39,724 nt of DNA from Defluviitaleaceae bacterium (GTDB lineage Bacteria > Bacillota > Clostridia > Lachnospirales > WQUN01), in NCBI GenBank assembly GCA_009784025.1, contig WQVK01000024.1, positions 1 through 39,724 of the forward strand, written 5' to 3'. Below the pieces are notes generated by a model, which did not search any database, was not told where the DNA came from, and worked only from the letters and a program-made list of their open reading frames with translations. How positions within the stretch are numbered: the first letter of the stretch is position 1; each line of letters begins with the position of its first letter. Below, piece after piece: positions 6,948 to 14,652 of the stretch. A program made the translations under genes and the position numbers.

Positions 6948-7304
6948 ACAGCCCAAAATATGTTCGAAACCTTTTTGGAAAATATCAACCACATGGTTGT
7001 CTGCCAGTGAATAAAATACCATCTTGCCATCTTTACGATGCCGCACCAAATTAGCCAACCGCAGCGATTTTAGCTGATGTGACACGGCAGATTTTGTCAT
7101 GCCAAGCAGCACGGCCAAATCGCATACACACATTTCTTCCTTTGACAGCGCCCATAAAATTTTAATGCGGGTGCCATCGGCGAACATTTTATACATACCA
7201 GCCAGGTTAAAAAAATCCTCTGCAGGTGGCATAATGCCACGCACCTTGGCGATTACATCTTCGTGGATGGCTTCGCAATCACATGTAAACTGCTCTGCTC
7301 GCAT
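6930..7304 (-). CDS. ArsR/SmtB-family metal-responsive repressor (CadC-like)
   Basis: 124 residues with the winged helix MFADGTRIKILWAL, EEMCVCDLAVLLGMTKSAVSHQLKSLR and VRHRKDGKMVFYSL. Cys59/Cys61 form the classic CVC alpha-3 metal box, and Cys8/Cys10 near the N-terminus would complete an alpha-3N Cd/Pb/Bi site as in CadC. The alpha-5 zinc site is partial: Asp102, His104 and His115 fit SmtB spacing, but the fourth ligand position is Gly118. The final residues YSEIN and the TAG stop come from the MITE terminus. AAAGGAG lies 8 nt before the ATG and an operator palindrome at 7320-7339 just upstream, which predicts autoregulation together with control of the ATPase. Confidence 0.93.
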   Translation of the reverse strand: MRAEQFTCDCEAIHEDVIAKVRGIMPPAEDFFNLAGMYKMFADGTRIKILWALSKEEMCVCDLAVLLGMTKSAVSHQLKSLRLANLVRHRKDGKMVFYSLADNHVVDIFQKGFEHILGCYSEIN

Positions 7305-7319
7305 AAGAATTCTCCTTTA

Positions 7320-7339
7320 AGTTGAACGTACATTCAACT
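7320..7339. promoter_or_regulatory. ArsR/SmtB-type operator 3, upstream of the repressor gene
   Basis: AGTTGAA-N6-TTCAACT is a perfect palindrome with the same 6-nt spacer as the two operators near the ATPase, placed directly before the repressor ribosome-binding site. Confidence 0.75.
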
Positions 7340-7436
7340 ATAATATAACCCCAACCTTAGAAAATGTCAATCCCCTGCGGGGAGGCTGATTCCGTGTGCA
7401 TCTCGCAGCCGGGTTAAAATTGGATGCAGTGCGGCT

Positions 7437-7465
7437 TTGTACAATCCCCACAAAAATGATACAAT
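7437..7465 (+). promoter_or_regulatory. sigma-A-type promoter for the APH/mntP pair
   Basis: TTGTAC, a 17-nt spacer, and TACAAT, ending about 28 nt before the ATG at 7493. Confidence 0.6.
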
Positions 7466-7492
7466 AGTACACAGAAAGGACGCAATACACCA

Positions 7493-8413
7493 ATGAACAA
7501 GCAAATTAAAATGATTACAGACATCCCCCAATACAGCCAGTGGCGCAACATAGAAATCCCCCAATGGGGCTGGTCTCAGCATAATAAATTTAAGGTGACA
7601 GACGGCAGCGGCCAGGCGTATCTTGTGCGGGTGGCGGATATTTCTACCTATGGTGAACGCGAGGCGGAGTTTAAAAATTTCCAGCGGTTATTCTCCATGG
7701 GCATAAATGTGTCGCGGCCGTTCGAACTTGGCATCTGCAACGGCGGCAAGAGCGTTTACATGCTAATGGGCTGGATTGAAGGTGTGGCGGTTGAGGATGT
7801 GTTAAAAGATTTAGACAGCGCAACACAGTATTCCTTGGGTGTGAAGGCTGGGGAAATATTGCGCAAAATGCATGATGCCTCTGCTGCCACTGCGGAAACC
7901 AGCTGGGAACACAGCTTCGGTAAGCGTTTAGACGACGAAATAGCTGCATATCATGAAACCGGGATTACAATGCCGCCAGAAAAGGCGATATTAGAATATG
8001 TAACCAACAACCGACATTTGCTAAGCGCCCGCCCGCAGGTGATACGGCATGGGGATTTCCACATAGGCAATCTAATAATAACGCCGAATGGTGAACTGGG
8101 GCTTATCGACTGCGAAATATGCAGCCCTGGCGACGGCTGGGAAGAATTTGGCGGGCTGGTATGGGCGGCACGTTTAAGTCGTGAGTTCCCAAAGGGGCAG
8201 GTGGACGGGTACTTTGGCGGGCAGGTGCCAGAGGATTTTTTCGGCCTGTTGGCGCTGTATATCGGCTGGTACGCCATAGGGCATGTGGTGCGTTCCATGC
8301 GCCACAGCGCCCACGAAGAAGGCATACGCGATATCATGGCCAACACCAGCTTCATGTCGGCTATGTTCGATGAATTTACCACCAGTATCCCAAACTGGTA
8401 TAGGAGCATATAA
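7493..8413 (+). CDS. APH/choline-kinase-family phosphotransferase
   Basis: 306 residues with an aminoglycoside-phosphotransferase-type kinase fold. An N-terminal lobe carries YLVRVADISTYGEREAEFKNFQ (possible Lys/Glu substitution area), hinge YMLMGWIEG, catalytic loop VIRHGDFHIGNLI (Asp near residue 187) and metal loop GLIDCEICSPGDGWEEFG. Relatives phosphorylate aminoglycosides, choline, homoserine or other small hydroxyl compounds; nothing here picks one. The stop codon at 8411-8413 directly abuts the TTG start of mntP, so the two are co-transcribed from the promoter at 7437. Confidence 0.85.
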   Translation: MNKQIKMITDIPQYSQWRNIEIPQWGWSQHNKFKVTDGSGQAYLVRVADISTYGEREAEFKNFQRLFSMGINVSRPFELGICNGGKSVYMLMGWIEGVAVEDVLKDLDSATQYSLGVKAGEILRKMHDASAATAETSWEHSFGKRLDDEIAAYHETGITMPPEKAILEYVTNNRHLLSARPQVIRHGDFHIGNLIITPNGELGLIDCEICSPGDGWEEFGGLVWAARLSREFPKGQVDGYFGGQVPEDFFGLLALYIGWYAIGHVVRSMRHSAHEEGIRDIMANTSFMSAMFDEFTTSIPNWYRSI

Positions 8414-9022
8414 TTGAACATTTTAGAGCTATTTTTGGTGGCCATTGGGCTGTCTATGGATGCATTTGCCGTGGCAGTTACCATCGGCCTTACCCAGGAA
8501 AAATTCAACATAAAAAAAGCCCTAATTGTAGGGTTATATTTTGGTGCATTTCAGGCGGGGATGCCGATAATCGGCTACTTGGGCGCAAGTTTCTTCCCGG
8601 CGCGGATGTTCGCATTCGACAGCTACATCGTGTTTGCCATACTAACCTACCTGGGCGGCAAAATGATTTACGATGCCATAAAAAACGTACATTGCAAAGA
8701 CCGAACTTGCCAGCCCACCCCATGCCCAGACCGAGAATGCCCAGCAGGCAGGGCCAGCTTCAACTTTGGCCCAAAACAAATGATTCCCCTAGCCGTGGCA
8801 ACAAGCATTGATGCGCTGGCAGTGGGGATATCATTTGCGTTTGTGGAGGCAAACGTGAATGTAGCTGTTTCGTTTATAGGCATAACAACATTGCTACTGT
8901 CAGTGGCCGGAGTAAAGATTGGGTTGATTTTTGGGTTGAAGTTTAAGTCGAAGGCTGTTTTTGTGGGCGGGGCTATTTTGGTGGCTATGGGTGTGCATGT
9001 TTTGGTAGAAGGGTTTTTGTAG
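8414..9022 (+). CDS. mntP: manganese efflux pump MntP
   Basis: About 202 residues, six predicted helices in two repeats. The conserved acidic motifs are GLSMDAFAVAVTIGL in helix 1 and VATSIDALAVGISFAF in helix 4, plus GAFQAGMPIIGY. The start is TTG, preceded by AGGAG inside the end of the upstream gene. The loop between the halves carries four cysteines at regular intervals (C94, C99, C104, C109; CX4CX4CX4C), which I do not know from standard MntP proteins. No yybP-ykoY-type manganese riboswitch is visible upstream; expression seems tied to the kinase promoter. Confidence 0.92.
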   Translation: MNILELFLVAIGLSMDAFAVAVTIGLTQEKFNIKKALIVGLYFGAFQAGMPIIGYLGASFFPARMFAFDSYIVFAILTYLGGKMIYDAIKNVHCKDRTCQPTPCPDRECPAGRASFNFGPKQMIPLAVATSIDALAVGISFAFVEANVNVAVSFIGITTLLLSVAGVKIGLIFGLKFKSKAVFVGGAILVAMGVHVLVEGFL

Positions 9023-9066
9023 AGTGCGTTGCGCATGCATTATCTGCAAATATTAGCAGCCGGGAA

Positions 9067-9861
9067 CTAACTGGCCTTTAGCTCCAGCCTAAGTCTATCC
9101 GCAATCAGCGCTATAAATTCGCTGTTTGTTGGTTTTCCTTTGTGGTTGTTTATTGTGTAGCCAAAGAGGCTGTCTATTATTTCTACTTTCCCGCGGGACC
9201 ATGCTACTTCTATGGCGTGGCGGATGGCGCGCTCTACACGGGAGGGGGTTGTGTTGCATTTTTTTGCTATTGTGGGGTACAATTCTTTGGTGATGTAGTT
9301 AAGGATGTCTAGGTCATCTACGGCCATCATTATGGCTTCGCGCATGTAGTGGTATCCGCGGATATGGGCTGGTACGCCAATGTCGTGCAGGATGCCGGTT
9401 ATTTTTGTTTCTAGATTAACTTCGCGGTTTTTTTGGCTGCGGAAGCCTATGCCGCCTTTTTGCATTGGGGTTTTTAGTTGCTCTTTTAGCTGCCGGATTC
9501 TTAGCACTAGGGTGTCTAGGTCGAAGGGCTTGGCTATGTAATACTCAGCCCCAAGTTCTATTGCTTTTTGTGTGATTTTGTCGTGGGTGATGGCAGACAG
9601 GATGATACATATTGGCGCATAATCCGCGGTGGAGGTAAGGTTTAAGCGCTCTAGCACCCCTAGGCCGTCTAGCTTTGGCATAACGCCGTCTATTATTGCT
9701 ATGTCTGGCTTGTGGGAGTGGATTTTTTCGATTGCTTCTAGGCCGTCGCTGGCGGTGGCTATCACCTGCATGTCCTTTTGTTTTTCTAAGTAGTTGGCTA
9801 TTGCATCGCAGAAATCTTTGTTGTCATCTGCCATTAGGATTGTGATTTTTTTCTCGTTCAT
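9067..9861 (-). CDS. spo0A: sporulation master regulator Spo0A
   Basis: 264 residues, the usual length. The receiver domain (1-125) has the acidic pocket ADDN (11-14), phosphoacceptor Asp58 in [11 protein letters not shown] and the switch Lys in YYIAKPF. The C-terminal Spo0A_C domain includes [35 protein letters not shown] and [14 protein letters not shown], the DNA-binding signature that binds TGTCGAA boxes. One such box lies upstream at 10045-10051. A GAGAA-rich ribosome site lies before the ATG. The usual spoIVB neighbour is absent; a divergent S41 protease gene lies instead. The gene places the organism among endospore-forming Firmicutes or close relatives. Confidence 0.96.
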   Translation of the reverse strand: MNEKKITILMADDNKDFCDAIANYLEKQKDMQVIATASDGLEAIEKIHSHKPDIAIIDGVMPKLDGLGVLERLNLTSTADYAPICIILSAITHDKITQKAIELGAEYYIAKPFDLDTLVLRIRQLKEQLKTPMQKGGIGFRSQKNREVNLETKITGILHDIGVPAHIRGYHYMREAIMMAVDDLDILNYITKELYPTIAKKCNTTPSRVERAIRHAIEVAWSRGKVEIIDSLFGYTINNHKGKPTNSEFIALIADRLRLELKAS

Positions 9862-10044
9862 TTTTTTCTCCTTCTCTTATGTGTGTGGAAACATCAATGT
9901 TTCCCATATTGGTTTGCTGCCCGTGGAAATTTTGAAGATTGTGCGCTGGGCTTGCGGTAGAAAAATGTAAATTATTTCCATATCGGCAGTATAACAGGAA
10001 AAAAATGGAAGTCAATAGGATTTTTACGCTAAAATACACATTTC

Positions 10045-10051
10045 TTCGACA
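10045..10051 (-). promoter_or_regulatory. candidate Spo0A box (TGTCGAA)
   Basis: The minus strand reads TGTCGAA, the core of the known 0A box, about 185 nt upstream of the spo0A start and 110 nt upstream of the divergent peptidase gene. One 7-mer is weak evidence, but the location fits autoregulation. Confidence 0.4.
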
Positions 10052-10160
10052 GGAAACGCCAAATGTTGCGGTTTTGTGATAAAAAAGCCCGCAGATACAA
10101 GGTTTTGCCATATTTGACGGGGCTGTTACATAGTATGTAAATGAAACGGAGGTTTTATAA

Positions 10161-11336
10161 ATGGAGAATAGAAAATCATTTTTTACAGGAATGGCAGCGG
10201 GGGTGCTGCTTATGCTTGTTTTTATTATGGGGTCAAATGCCTACGACCGGCATGTGCGCTGGGGGGGCAGGCTTAGCCCAAACCAAAAGGTGATGGAGAT
10301 GTACACAATTCTAAACAACCATTCCATAATGGACTTTGAGCTGGACGAGATGCTGGATAGCATGTACAGGGGCTTTTTGGCCGCGGTGGGTGACCCATAC
10401 ACCATGTATTTTGACCTAGATGCGGTGGCTGCCTTCCACGAGCGCAACGAGGGCACATTTGTAGGGGTGGGCATAAATGTAGCGATGGACCCAGACGACT
10501 TGACCATAAGCATAACCAATGTAATGCAAGATGCCCCAGCCTACCATATGGGGCTGATGGCAGGAGATATAATACTGGCCGTAGATGATATAGACACCGT
10601 GGGCCGGCCAGTGGCAGAAGTAATGGGTATGATACAGGGCGAAGAAGGCACAGATGTTAAGTTTCTAATACTACGCCCCTACGAAAACATCCGCTTTGAA
10701 GTAACAATCACCCGCCGCAGCATAGAACACCAAACCGTACACCATCGCATGGTAGAAGATATCGGCTATATTAGAATAACCAGGTTTGAACGCCCAACCC
10801 TTACGCAATTTAACGCCGCCTTAGCAGAGCTACAAGAAAGCGGTATGGCAGGCCTTGTAATTGATGTAAGGGGCAACCCCGGCGGCATGTTGAACATAGT
10901 GGGCAGCATAACCGAGCAGCTAATCCCTGAAGGTTTTGTGGCCTTTACCGAAGATGTACGAGGCAACAGGCATTATATAAACTCTGACGGTGATTACCTT
11001 GGCCTTCCCTTGGCCGTGCTAGTAAACGGTGCCAGCGCAAGCGCATCTGAAGTGCTAAGCGGCGCAGTAAAAGACACTGGCGTAGGCATAATAGTGGGTG
11101 AGCAAACCTTCGGCAAGGGCATAGTCCAGACCCTGCGCTACCTATCCGACGGAACAGGCATAAAGCTGACAATATCCAAATACTTCACCCCAAGCGGCGT
11201 ATCCATACACGGCATAGGCGTAACCCCAGATATAATAGTAGAAATGGAAGAGACCCTATCCCGTCAAATAGGCGACCTACCCCTGTACCTGGATGTGCAG
11301 CTACAGGCGGCTTTGGAGAGTATTAGGCAAAGATAA
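10161..11336 (+). CDS. S41-family carboxy-terminal processing peptidase (CtpA-like)
   Basis: 391 residues. A signal anchor (about 9-27) precedes a short helical region (NQKVMEMYTILNNHSI), a PDZ domain (about 92-175, with VGVGINVAMDP and GDIILAVDDIDTVGRPVAEVMGMIQGEEGT) and the tail-specific protease core (DIGYIRITRF, VIDVRGNPGG, ASASASEVLSGAVKD, GEQTFGKGIVQTL). The Ser lies in the SASASE motif near residue 295 and the Lys in FGKGIVQ near 322, the Ser-Lys dyad of the family. It is outside the membrane and likely cleaves non-polar C-termini. GGAGG lies 9 nt before the ATG. It is divergent from spo0A; CtpB of Bacillus acts in sporulation signalling, so a linked role is possible but unproven. Confidence 0.93.
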   Translation: MENRKSFFTGMAAGVLLMLVFIMGSNAYDRHVRWGGRLSPNQKVMEMYTILNNHSIMDFELDEMLDSMYRGFLAAVGDPYTMYFDLDAVAAFHERNEGTFVGVGINVAMDPDDLTISITNVMQDAPAYHMGLMAGDIILAVDDIDTVGRPVAEVMGMIQGEEGTDVKFLILRPYENIRFEVTITRRSIEHQTVHHRMVEDIGYIRITRFERPTLTQFNAALAELQESGMAGLVIDVRGNPGGMLNIVGSITEQLIPEGFVAFTEDVRGNRHYINSDGDYLGLPLAVLVNGASASASEVLSGAVKDTGVGIIVGEQTFGKGIVQTLRYLSDGTGIKLTISKYFTPSGVSIHGIGVTPDIIVEMEETLSRQIGDLPLYLDVQLQAALESIRQR

Positions 11337-11374
11337 AATCGCTAGAGGTTTTGCCGGCCACAACTCCAAAAAGT

Positions 11375-11435
11375 TTTCATAATGTTCGCTTCGTGAACCC
11401 GGCACTGCGTGCTTCCCGATTTCTTTCGGGTTACA
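11375..11435 (-). repeat. triple-hairpin module E, copy 1
   Basis: On the minus strand GTAACCCG..CGGG, GCAC..GTGC and TTCAC..GCGAA-like hairpins follow each other and end in TTATGAAA. The same series occurs at 28994-29053 inserted inside a D repeat, and diverged at 11628-11687. Confidence 0.7.
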
Positions 11436-11541
11436 TATGAAAAAATTTTTGAAAAAATTTTAAATTTTAATTTGAAAAACGGCAGATTCATGGGCTTTTT
11501 AGTAAGTTGCGTTGCGAGAAAAGCAGTTTTTTGCCACAAAA

Positions 11542-11593
11542 ATGGTACCATACGGTACCATTTTCACCTAATTATGGTACCGTATGGTACCAT
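11542..11593. repeat. paired KpnI palindrome element, copy 2
   Basis: GGTACCATACGGTACC (from 11544) and GGTACCGTATGGTACC (from 11576) lie 32 bp apart, here as mirror images, so the whole element is a large dyad. It is preceded by TTTTTTGCCACAAA, a flank also seen in copy 4. Confidence 0.85.
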
Positions 11594-11627
11594 AATTGTT
11601 AAAGTTCTTCGCAAGCCTTTTTCAAAT

Positions 11628-11687
11628 GTAACCGAAAGAAGTCTGGTGGCAGGTTGTGACGGATTCACGAAACGAATCTTGCGAAAA
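11628..11687 (+). repeat. triple-hairpin module E, diverged copy
   Basis: GTAACCGAAAGAAGTC, GGTTGTGACGGATTCACGAA and CGAATCTTGCGAAAA follow the order of module E with many changes. The hairpins are partly lost. Confidence 0.45.
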
Positions 11688-11889
11688 GTGGTGGAGGTAC
11701 AGCCGGCGAAACCTCTGGTGACTTCAGGTTTTTACACGCAACGCATAATGATAGCCTTGTACCAGTAATCGCCTCTTTACATTGTCCATTTCATTTATTA
11801 TACTTGCGGCAACTTATGAAGTTTATACTTATCTGCAAGTAAAACTGTTAACTGCGTTTGAGGCTTTTGCGGATTAGATGGGGGCGACC

Positions 11890-12552
11890 ATGAAGATAGA
11901 GAAGATTAGCGAGAACCAGGTGCGCTTTGTACTTAGAACACAGGATTTGGAAGAACGAGATATGAAAATAAATGAGATTTCCTATGCTTCTGATAAAACG
12001 CAGCAGCTTTTTAGGGAGATTATGGAGATTGTGCAAGATGGTGGCGAGTTTTTTGCAGAGAATACGCCGCTTATGTTTGAGGCTATGCGTATGGGCGTGG
12101 ATAGTCTTGTGGTGGTGGTCACGAAGATTTCTGGCCAGCAGCAGGGGACGGAGGGTAATATTAGCCTCATCCCCAAGGCGAAGCATGAGGCCATGTTTAA
12201 GAAAGGCGACATTATTTCGCAGCCAGAGCAACCTATGGAAGACGGGTTTTCGGTGTTTTCTTTTGACAACATGGAAGAAATGGCCGCGGCTGTTGCCGGG
12301 TTTGATGATAGATATGATTTCCCAAGCCAGGCCCATAAGTTGGACGGCAGGTATTTTTTAGTTATTCAAAACGAAACATTGACCCTGGCCGCGGTAAGGG
12401 AAATAGACGGGATGCTTTGCGAATACGGGCAAAAACATATGGCCAACGCCATCAGCCAGCAGTATTTGCTAGAGCGTGGCGAGGTTTTTATCGCCACCCA
12501 GGCGGTGGAGAAGCTTCGCAAGTATAAATTGTTGGCGGCTCAGCCGTTATAG
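11890..12552 (+). CDS. mecA: MecA-family adaptor protein
   Basis: 220 residues. The N-terminus MKIEKISENQVRFVLRTQDLEERDMKINEISYASDKTQ matches the MecA substrate-binding region, followed by LFREIMEIVQDGGEFFAE. The C-terminal half with VFSFDNMEEMAAAVAGF and YFLVIQNE matches the ClpC-binding domain. MecA delivers substrates such as ComK to ClpCP in Bacillus; in clostridia the targets are less clear. The ATG at 11890 is favoured because GGGGG lies 5-9 nt before it; the ATG four codons earlier lacks a ribosome site. The TAG stop is part of a repeat terminus (TATAGTTATATTAGTCTC) that begins a compound repeat region. Confidence 0.92.
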   Translation: MKIEKISENQVRFVLRTQDLEERDMKINEISYASDKTQQLFREIMEIVQDGGEFFAENTPLMFEAMRMGVDSLVVVVTKISGQQQGTEGNISLIPKAKHEAMFKKGDIISQPEQPMEDGFSVFSFDNMEEMAAAVAGFDDRYDFPSQAHKLDGRYFLVIQNETLTLAAVREIDGMLCEYGQKHMANAISQQYLLERGEVFIATQAVEKLRKYKLLAAQPL

Positions 12553-12738
12553 TTATATTAGTCTCAATTTGAAGCAACAAATTGAGGCGAACTTGCCGCG
12601 AACGATAGACTTCTTCCGAAATACCCGTAGGGGGTTCGGAAAAGTTGCATTTTCAATTTTTTGCTTCTTCTGAAATTGCGCTTTTGCAATTTCAGAAGAA
12701 CTCTAATAAGGCGATTTTAATTGAGATTGGTATAAAGC
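12548..12738. repeat. compound repeat with TATAGTT..TAGTCTCAATT termini (family G, copy 1)
   Basis: The left end TATAGTTATATTAGTCTCAA and right end TTTTAATTGAGATTGGTATA are imperfect inverted repeats. A D repeat is nested between them. The left terminus contains the MecA stop codon. A related short element lies at 37030-37105. Confidence 0.55.
12605..12707 (+). repeat. mosaic repeat D, full copy
   Basis: Ordered blocks: ATAGACTTCTTCCGAAAT, CCCGTAGGGGGTTCGGAAAA, TTGCATTTTCAATTTTTTGC, the hairpin TTCTTCTGAAATTGC/GCAATTTCAGAAGAA, then CTCTAA. A closely matching copy is at 28921-29086. Confidence 0.8.
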
Positions 12739-12762
12739 ACCATAAATAGAAGGGGATATATA

Positions 12763-14022
12763 GTGGCATTTATTGTATTGTTTGCATTGCTGATTCTGTC
12801 GATATTTTTTTCTGCAAGCGAGACGGCCTATTCTGCGCTTAGTCGCATTAGGTTAAAAAACATGGCAGATAAAGGCCAAAAGGGTAGCCGCAGGGCTAAA
12901 ATGGCCTTGGCGCTTCATGATGATTTTAATAGACTGTTGTCCACCATTTTGGTTGGCAATAATATTGCCAATTTGACGGCGGCTTCGGTTTGTGCGGTTT
13001 TGTTTGTTCGTAGGTTTGGTGATATTGGCGCCACCGTTTCAACTGCTGTGTTGACGGTGGTTTTAGTGGTTTTTGCAGATGTTACGCCAAAGGTGCTGGC
13101 TAAGGAATCGCCAGAGAGGGTAGCCATTGTGCTTGCGCCTTTCTTGCGGTTTTTTGTTGTGCTTTTTACGCCGTTTAACGCGTTTTTTACCGTTTGGAAA
13201 AAGTTCCTTAGCTTAATCATAAAACCCTCGGCAGATAAGGCCTTCACAGAAGACGAACTTTTCACCATAGTGGACGAGGCCAAGCAGGAGGGCGTGATAG
13301 ACGAAGACGACCGCGAACTGCTGCACAACGCCCTCGAATTTAACGACCAGCAAGTAAAAGATGTGCTAACGCCCCGCATGGACGTTAAGGGCATAGCCAA
13401 AGGCGCAACCCCTGCAGAAATAGCCGAAAAATTTAAAGACACAGGCCTATCACGCCTGCCCGTGTATCACGAATCCCTTGACCATATCCTGGGTGTTTTG
13501 CATATGCGCGACTTCTACAACAACAGTACCGGCGGCCAGTGGAACGACGGCGCTAGCCTTGAAAGAATCATAACAAAACCAATATATGTAGCGCCCCTAA
13601 CCAACCTAGGCGACCTCATAGAGAAGCTGAAAAAAGAAAAAAGCCATATGGCAATAGTATCAGACGAATACGGCGGCACAGAAGGCATCGTAACCATGGA
13701 AGATATCCTAGAAGAGCTTGTGGGCGAAATATGGGACGAAAGCGACAAAGTAATAGAAAAATTCGTGCCACTGGGCAGCGGTGAGTACCGCGTGCTTTGC
13801 AATGCCAGCATGGACGACTTCTGGGACTACTTCGAAAAACACGAAATGAAAGATGAAAGCGAAGCACCATCTGTAAGCGGCTGGATAGTGGATATGCTGG
13901 GCAAAATCCCCGAAGAAGGTGATAGCTTCATCCACGACGACCTCAAGGTAACGGTACAAAAAACCGAGCAACGCCGGGCTTTAGAATGCTTGGTTAGTAC
14001 GTTAGTTATGGTGGTTGATTAG
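12763..14022 (+). CDS. CNNM/HlyC-CorC-family membrane protein (DUF21, CBS pair, CorC domain)
   Basis: 419 residues. The DUF21/CNNM membrane domain (1-about 135) begins FIVLFALLILSIFFSASETAYSALSRIRL, the signature of the family. Two CBS repeats follow (about 195-320: VLTPRMDVKGIAKG, SRLPVYHESLDHILGVLHMRDF, KSHMAIVSDEYGGTEGIVTMEDILEELVGEI), then a CorC_HlyC domain (about 335-415: VSGWIVDMLGKIPEEGDSF). Members export or sense Mg2+ and other divalent cations; the old name hemolysin is historical. The start is GTG at 12763 with AAGGGG upstream. It follows a repeat block after mecA and appears monocistronic. Confidence 0.93.
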   Translation: MAFIVLFALLILSIFFSASETAYSALSRIRLKNMADKGQKGSRRAKMALALHDDFNRLLSTILVGNNIANLTAASVCAVLFVRRFGDIGATVSTAVLTVVLVVFADVTPKVLAKESPERVAIVLAPFLRFFVVLFTPFNAFFTVWKKFLSLIIKPSADKAFTEDELFTIVDEAKQEGVIDEDDRELLHNALEFNDQQVKDVLTPRMDVKGIAKGATPAEIAEKFKDTGLSRLPVYHESLDHILGVLHMRDFYNNSTGGQWNDGASLERIITKPIYVAPLTNLGDLIEKLKKEKSHMAIVSDEYGGTEGIVTMEDILEELVGEIWDESDKVIEKFVPLGSGEYRVLCNASMDDFWDYFEKHEMKDESEAPSVSGWIVDMLGKIPEEGDSFIHDDLKVTVQKTEQRRALECLVSTLVMVVD

Positions 14023-14024
14023 GA

Positions 14025-14053
14025 TGGAGGCCATGGGCAAAACCCATGGTTTT
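14025..14053 (+). terminator. possible terminator hairpin after the CNNM gene
   Basis: CCATGGG (14031-14037) pairs with CCCATGG (14043-14049), followed by only TTTT. Similar GGTGGACGTGGGCAAACCCACGGTT blocks exist elsewhere, so this is also part of the dispersed F-like hairpins. Confidence 0.5.
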
Positions 14054-14062
14054 AAGCCATAC

Positions 14063-14179
14063 TATAGTGAAATAAATGAGAAACGGTCTCGCCCCGAGCG
14101 GCACCTGAAACGCCGAGATAAGGCGTTTCAGGCGTTTTTGCCGCGACAGGCGAAATCGATTTCGAATTATTTCACTATA
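14063..14179. repeat. MITE-like element, copy 3, overlapping the CmpB-like gene stop
   Basis: 117 bp from TATAGTGAAATAAATGAG to TTATTTCACTATA, with inner GGTCTCGCC and the CCTGAAACGCC/GGCGTTTCAGG hairpin. The right end supplies the last three codons and the stop codon of the minus-strand gene at 14167. Confidence 0.85.
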
Positions 14180-14553
14180 AAATAAATTCTCTCAAATATC
14201 AGCCCGGCCAGCGCCCAAGCTGGGGCGTAGTCGATTCTTACTATGCCTTTTACATGGTAACGGGTGGCGGAGTAATCCCATGGGCAAACATCTGCGCGTT
14301 TTAGTGCTGTGCCGGTTAGAAATTCGCCCGCCAGTATTAGGGTTGCATAAATTAGCCCCCGCAGTATGAAGTTTAGGGGGTACGCCAGCCGGAAAACCGG
14401 CTCTATAAATATGACACAGCCATAGATAAAAAACATCCATAGGCTGGTGTTTGAGTTAAGCTTAAAGTTCTTGCTTCTAAGGGCGTGCAGCCCCGTCCAA
14501 AGGACTTCCATAAGGCAGCCCACCGCGCCGTATATAAGAAATCTAATTATCAT
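14167..14553 (-). CDS. CmpB-like putative ABC-transporter type IV membrane protein (PF06541 family)
   Basis: 128 residues with about four hydrophobic helices. MIIRFLIYGAVGCLMEVLWTGL, LWMFFIYGCVIFIEPVF and the CPWDYS/RYHVKGIVRIDYAPAWALAGLIFERIY region match the ABC_trans_CmpB group of clostridial membrane proteins. Function is not established. The tail IVK and the TAA stop are read from a MITE terminus, so the original C-terminus may be slightly altered. No strong ribosome site is visible before the ATG at 14553. It lies downstream of tRNA-Lys but behind that gene's terminator. Confidence 0.75.
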   Translation of the reverse strand: MIIRFLIYGAVGCLMEVLWTGLHALRSKNFKLNSNTSLWMFFIYGCVIFIEPVFRLAYPLNFILRGLIYATLILAGEFLTGTALKRADVCPWDYSATRYHVKGIVRIDYAPAWALAGLIFERIYFIVK

Positions 14554-14596
14554 GTAGATAGTATGTGTGTTGTATGGGATTTTATGTACTGTAAAG

Positions 14597-14629
14597 AAAA
14601 ACCCCGTAGGAATTTCCTTCGGGGTTTTT
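14597..14629 (-). terminator. intrinsic terminator downstream of tRNA-Lys
   Basis: AAAAACCCCG and CGGGGTTTTT form a 10-bp stem with a 13-nt loop; it can act in either direction. On the minus strand it follows the tRNA by about 25 nt. Confidence 0.8.
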
Positions 14630-14652
14630 CTTTGCCATTTTCGGCGAAAATC

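Larger units (their letters stand above)
11337..11889. other. 553-nt repeat-filled intergenic region
   Basis: No gene seen. In order it holds a reversed F-type hairpin (about 11342-11370), a triple-hairpin module (11375-11435), a paired palindrome (11542-11593), a diverged triple-hairpin copy (11628-11687) and another F-like block ending near 11735. The MecA ribosome site lies at the right end. Confidence 0.7.

Noticed and set aside
7340-7492. Manganese riboswitch (yybP-ykoY) controlling mntP
   Set aside because: The leader before the kinase/mntP pair is short and shows no matching conserved loops; an ordinary promoter is visible.
11409-11768. Open frame of about 119 codons in the repeat-filled spacer
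   Set aside because: It runs through palindromes and hairpins, has low-complexity composition and no ribosome site.
14597-14629. Attenuator for the CmpB-like gene
   Set aside because: The hairpin lies between the tRNA and that gene and is best explained as the tRNA terminator; no leader peptide is seen.
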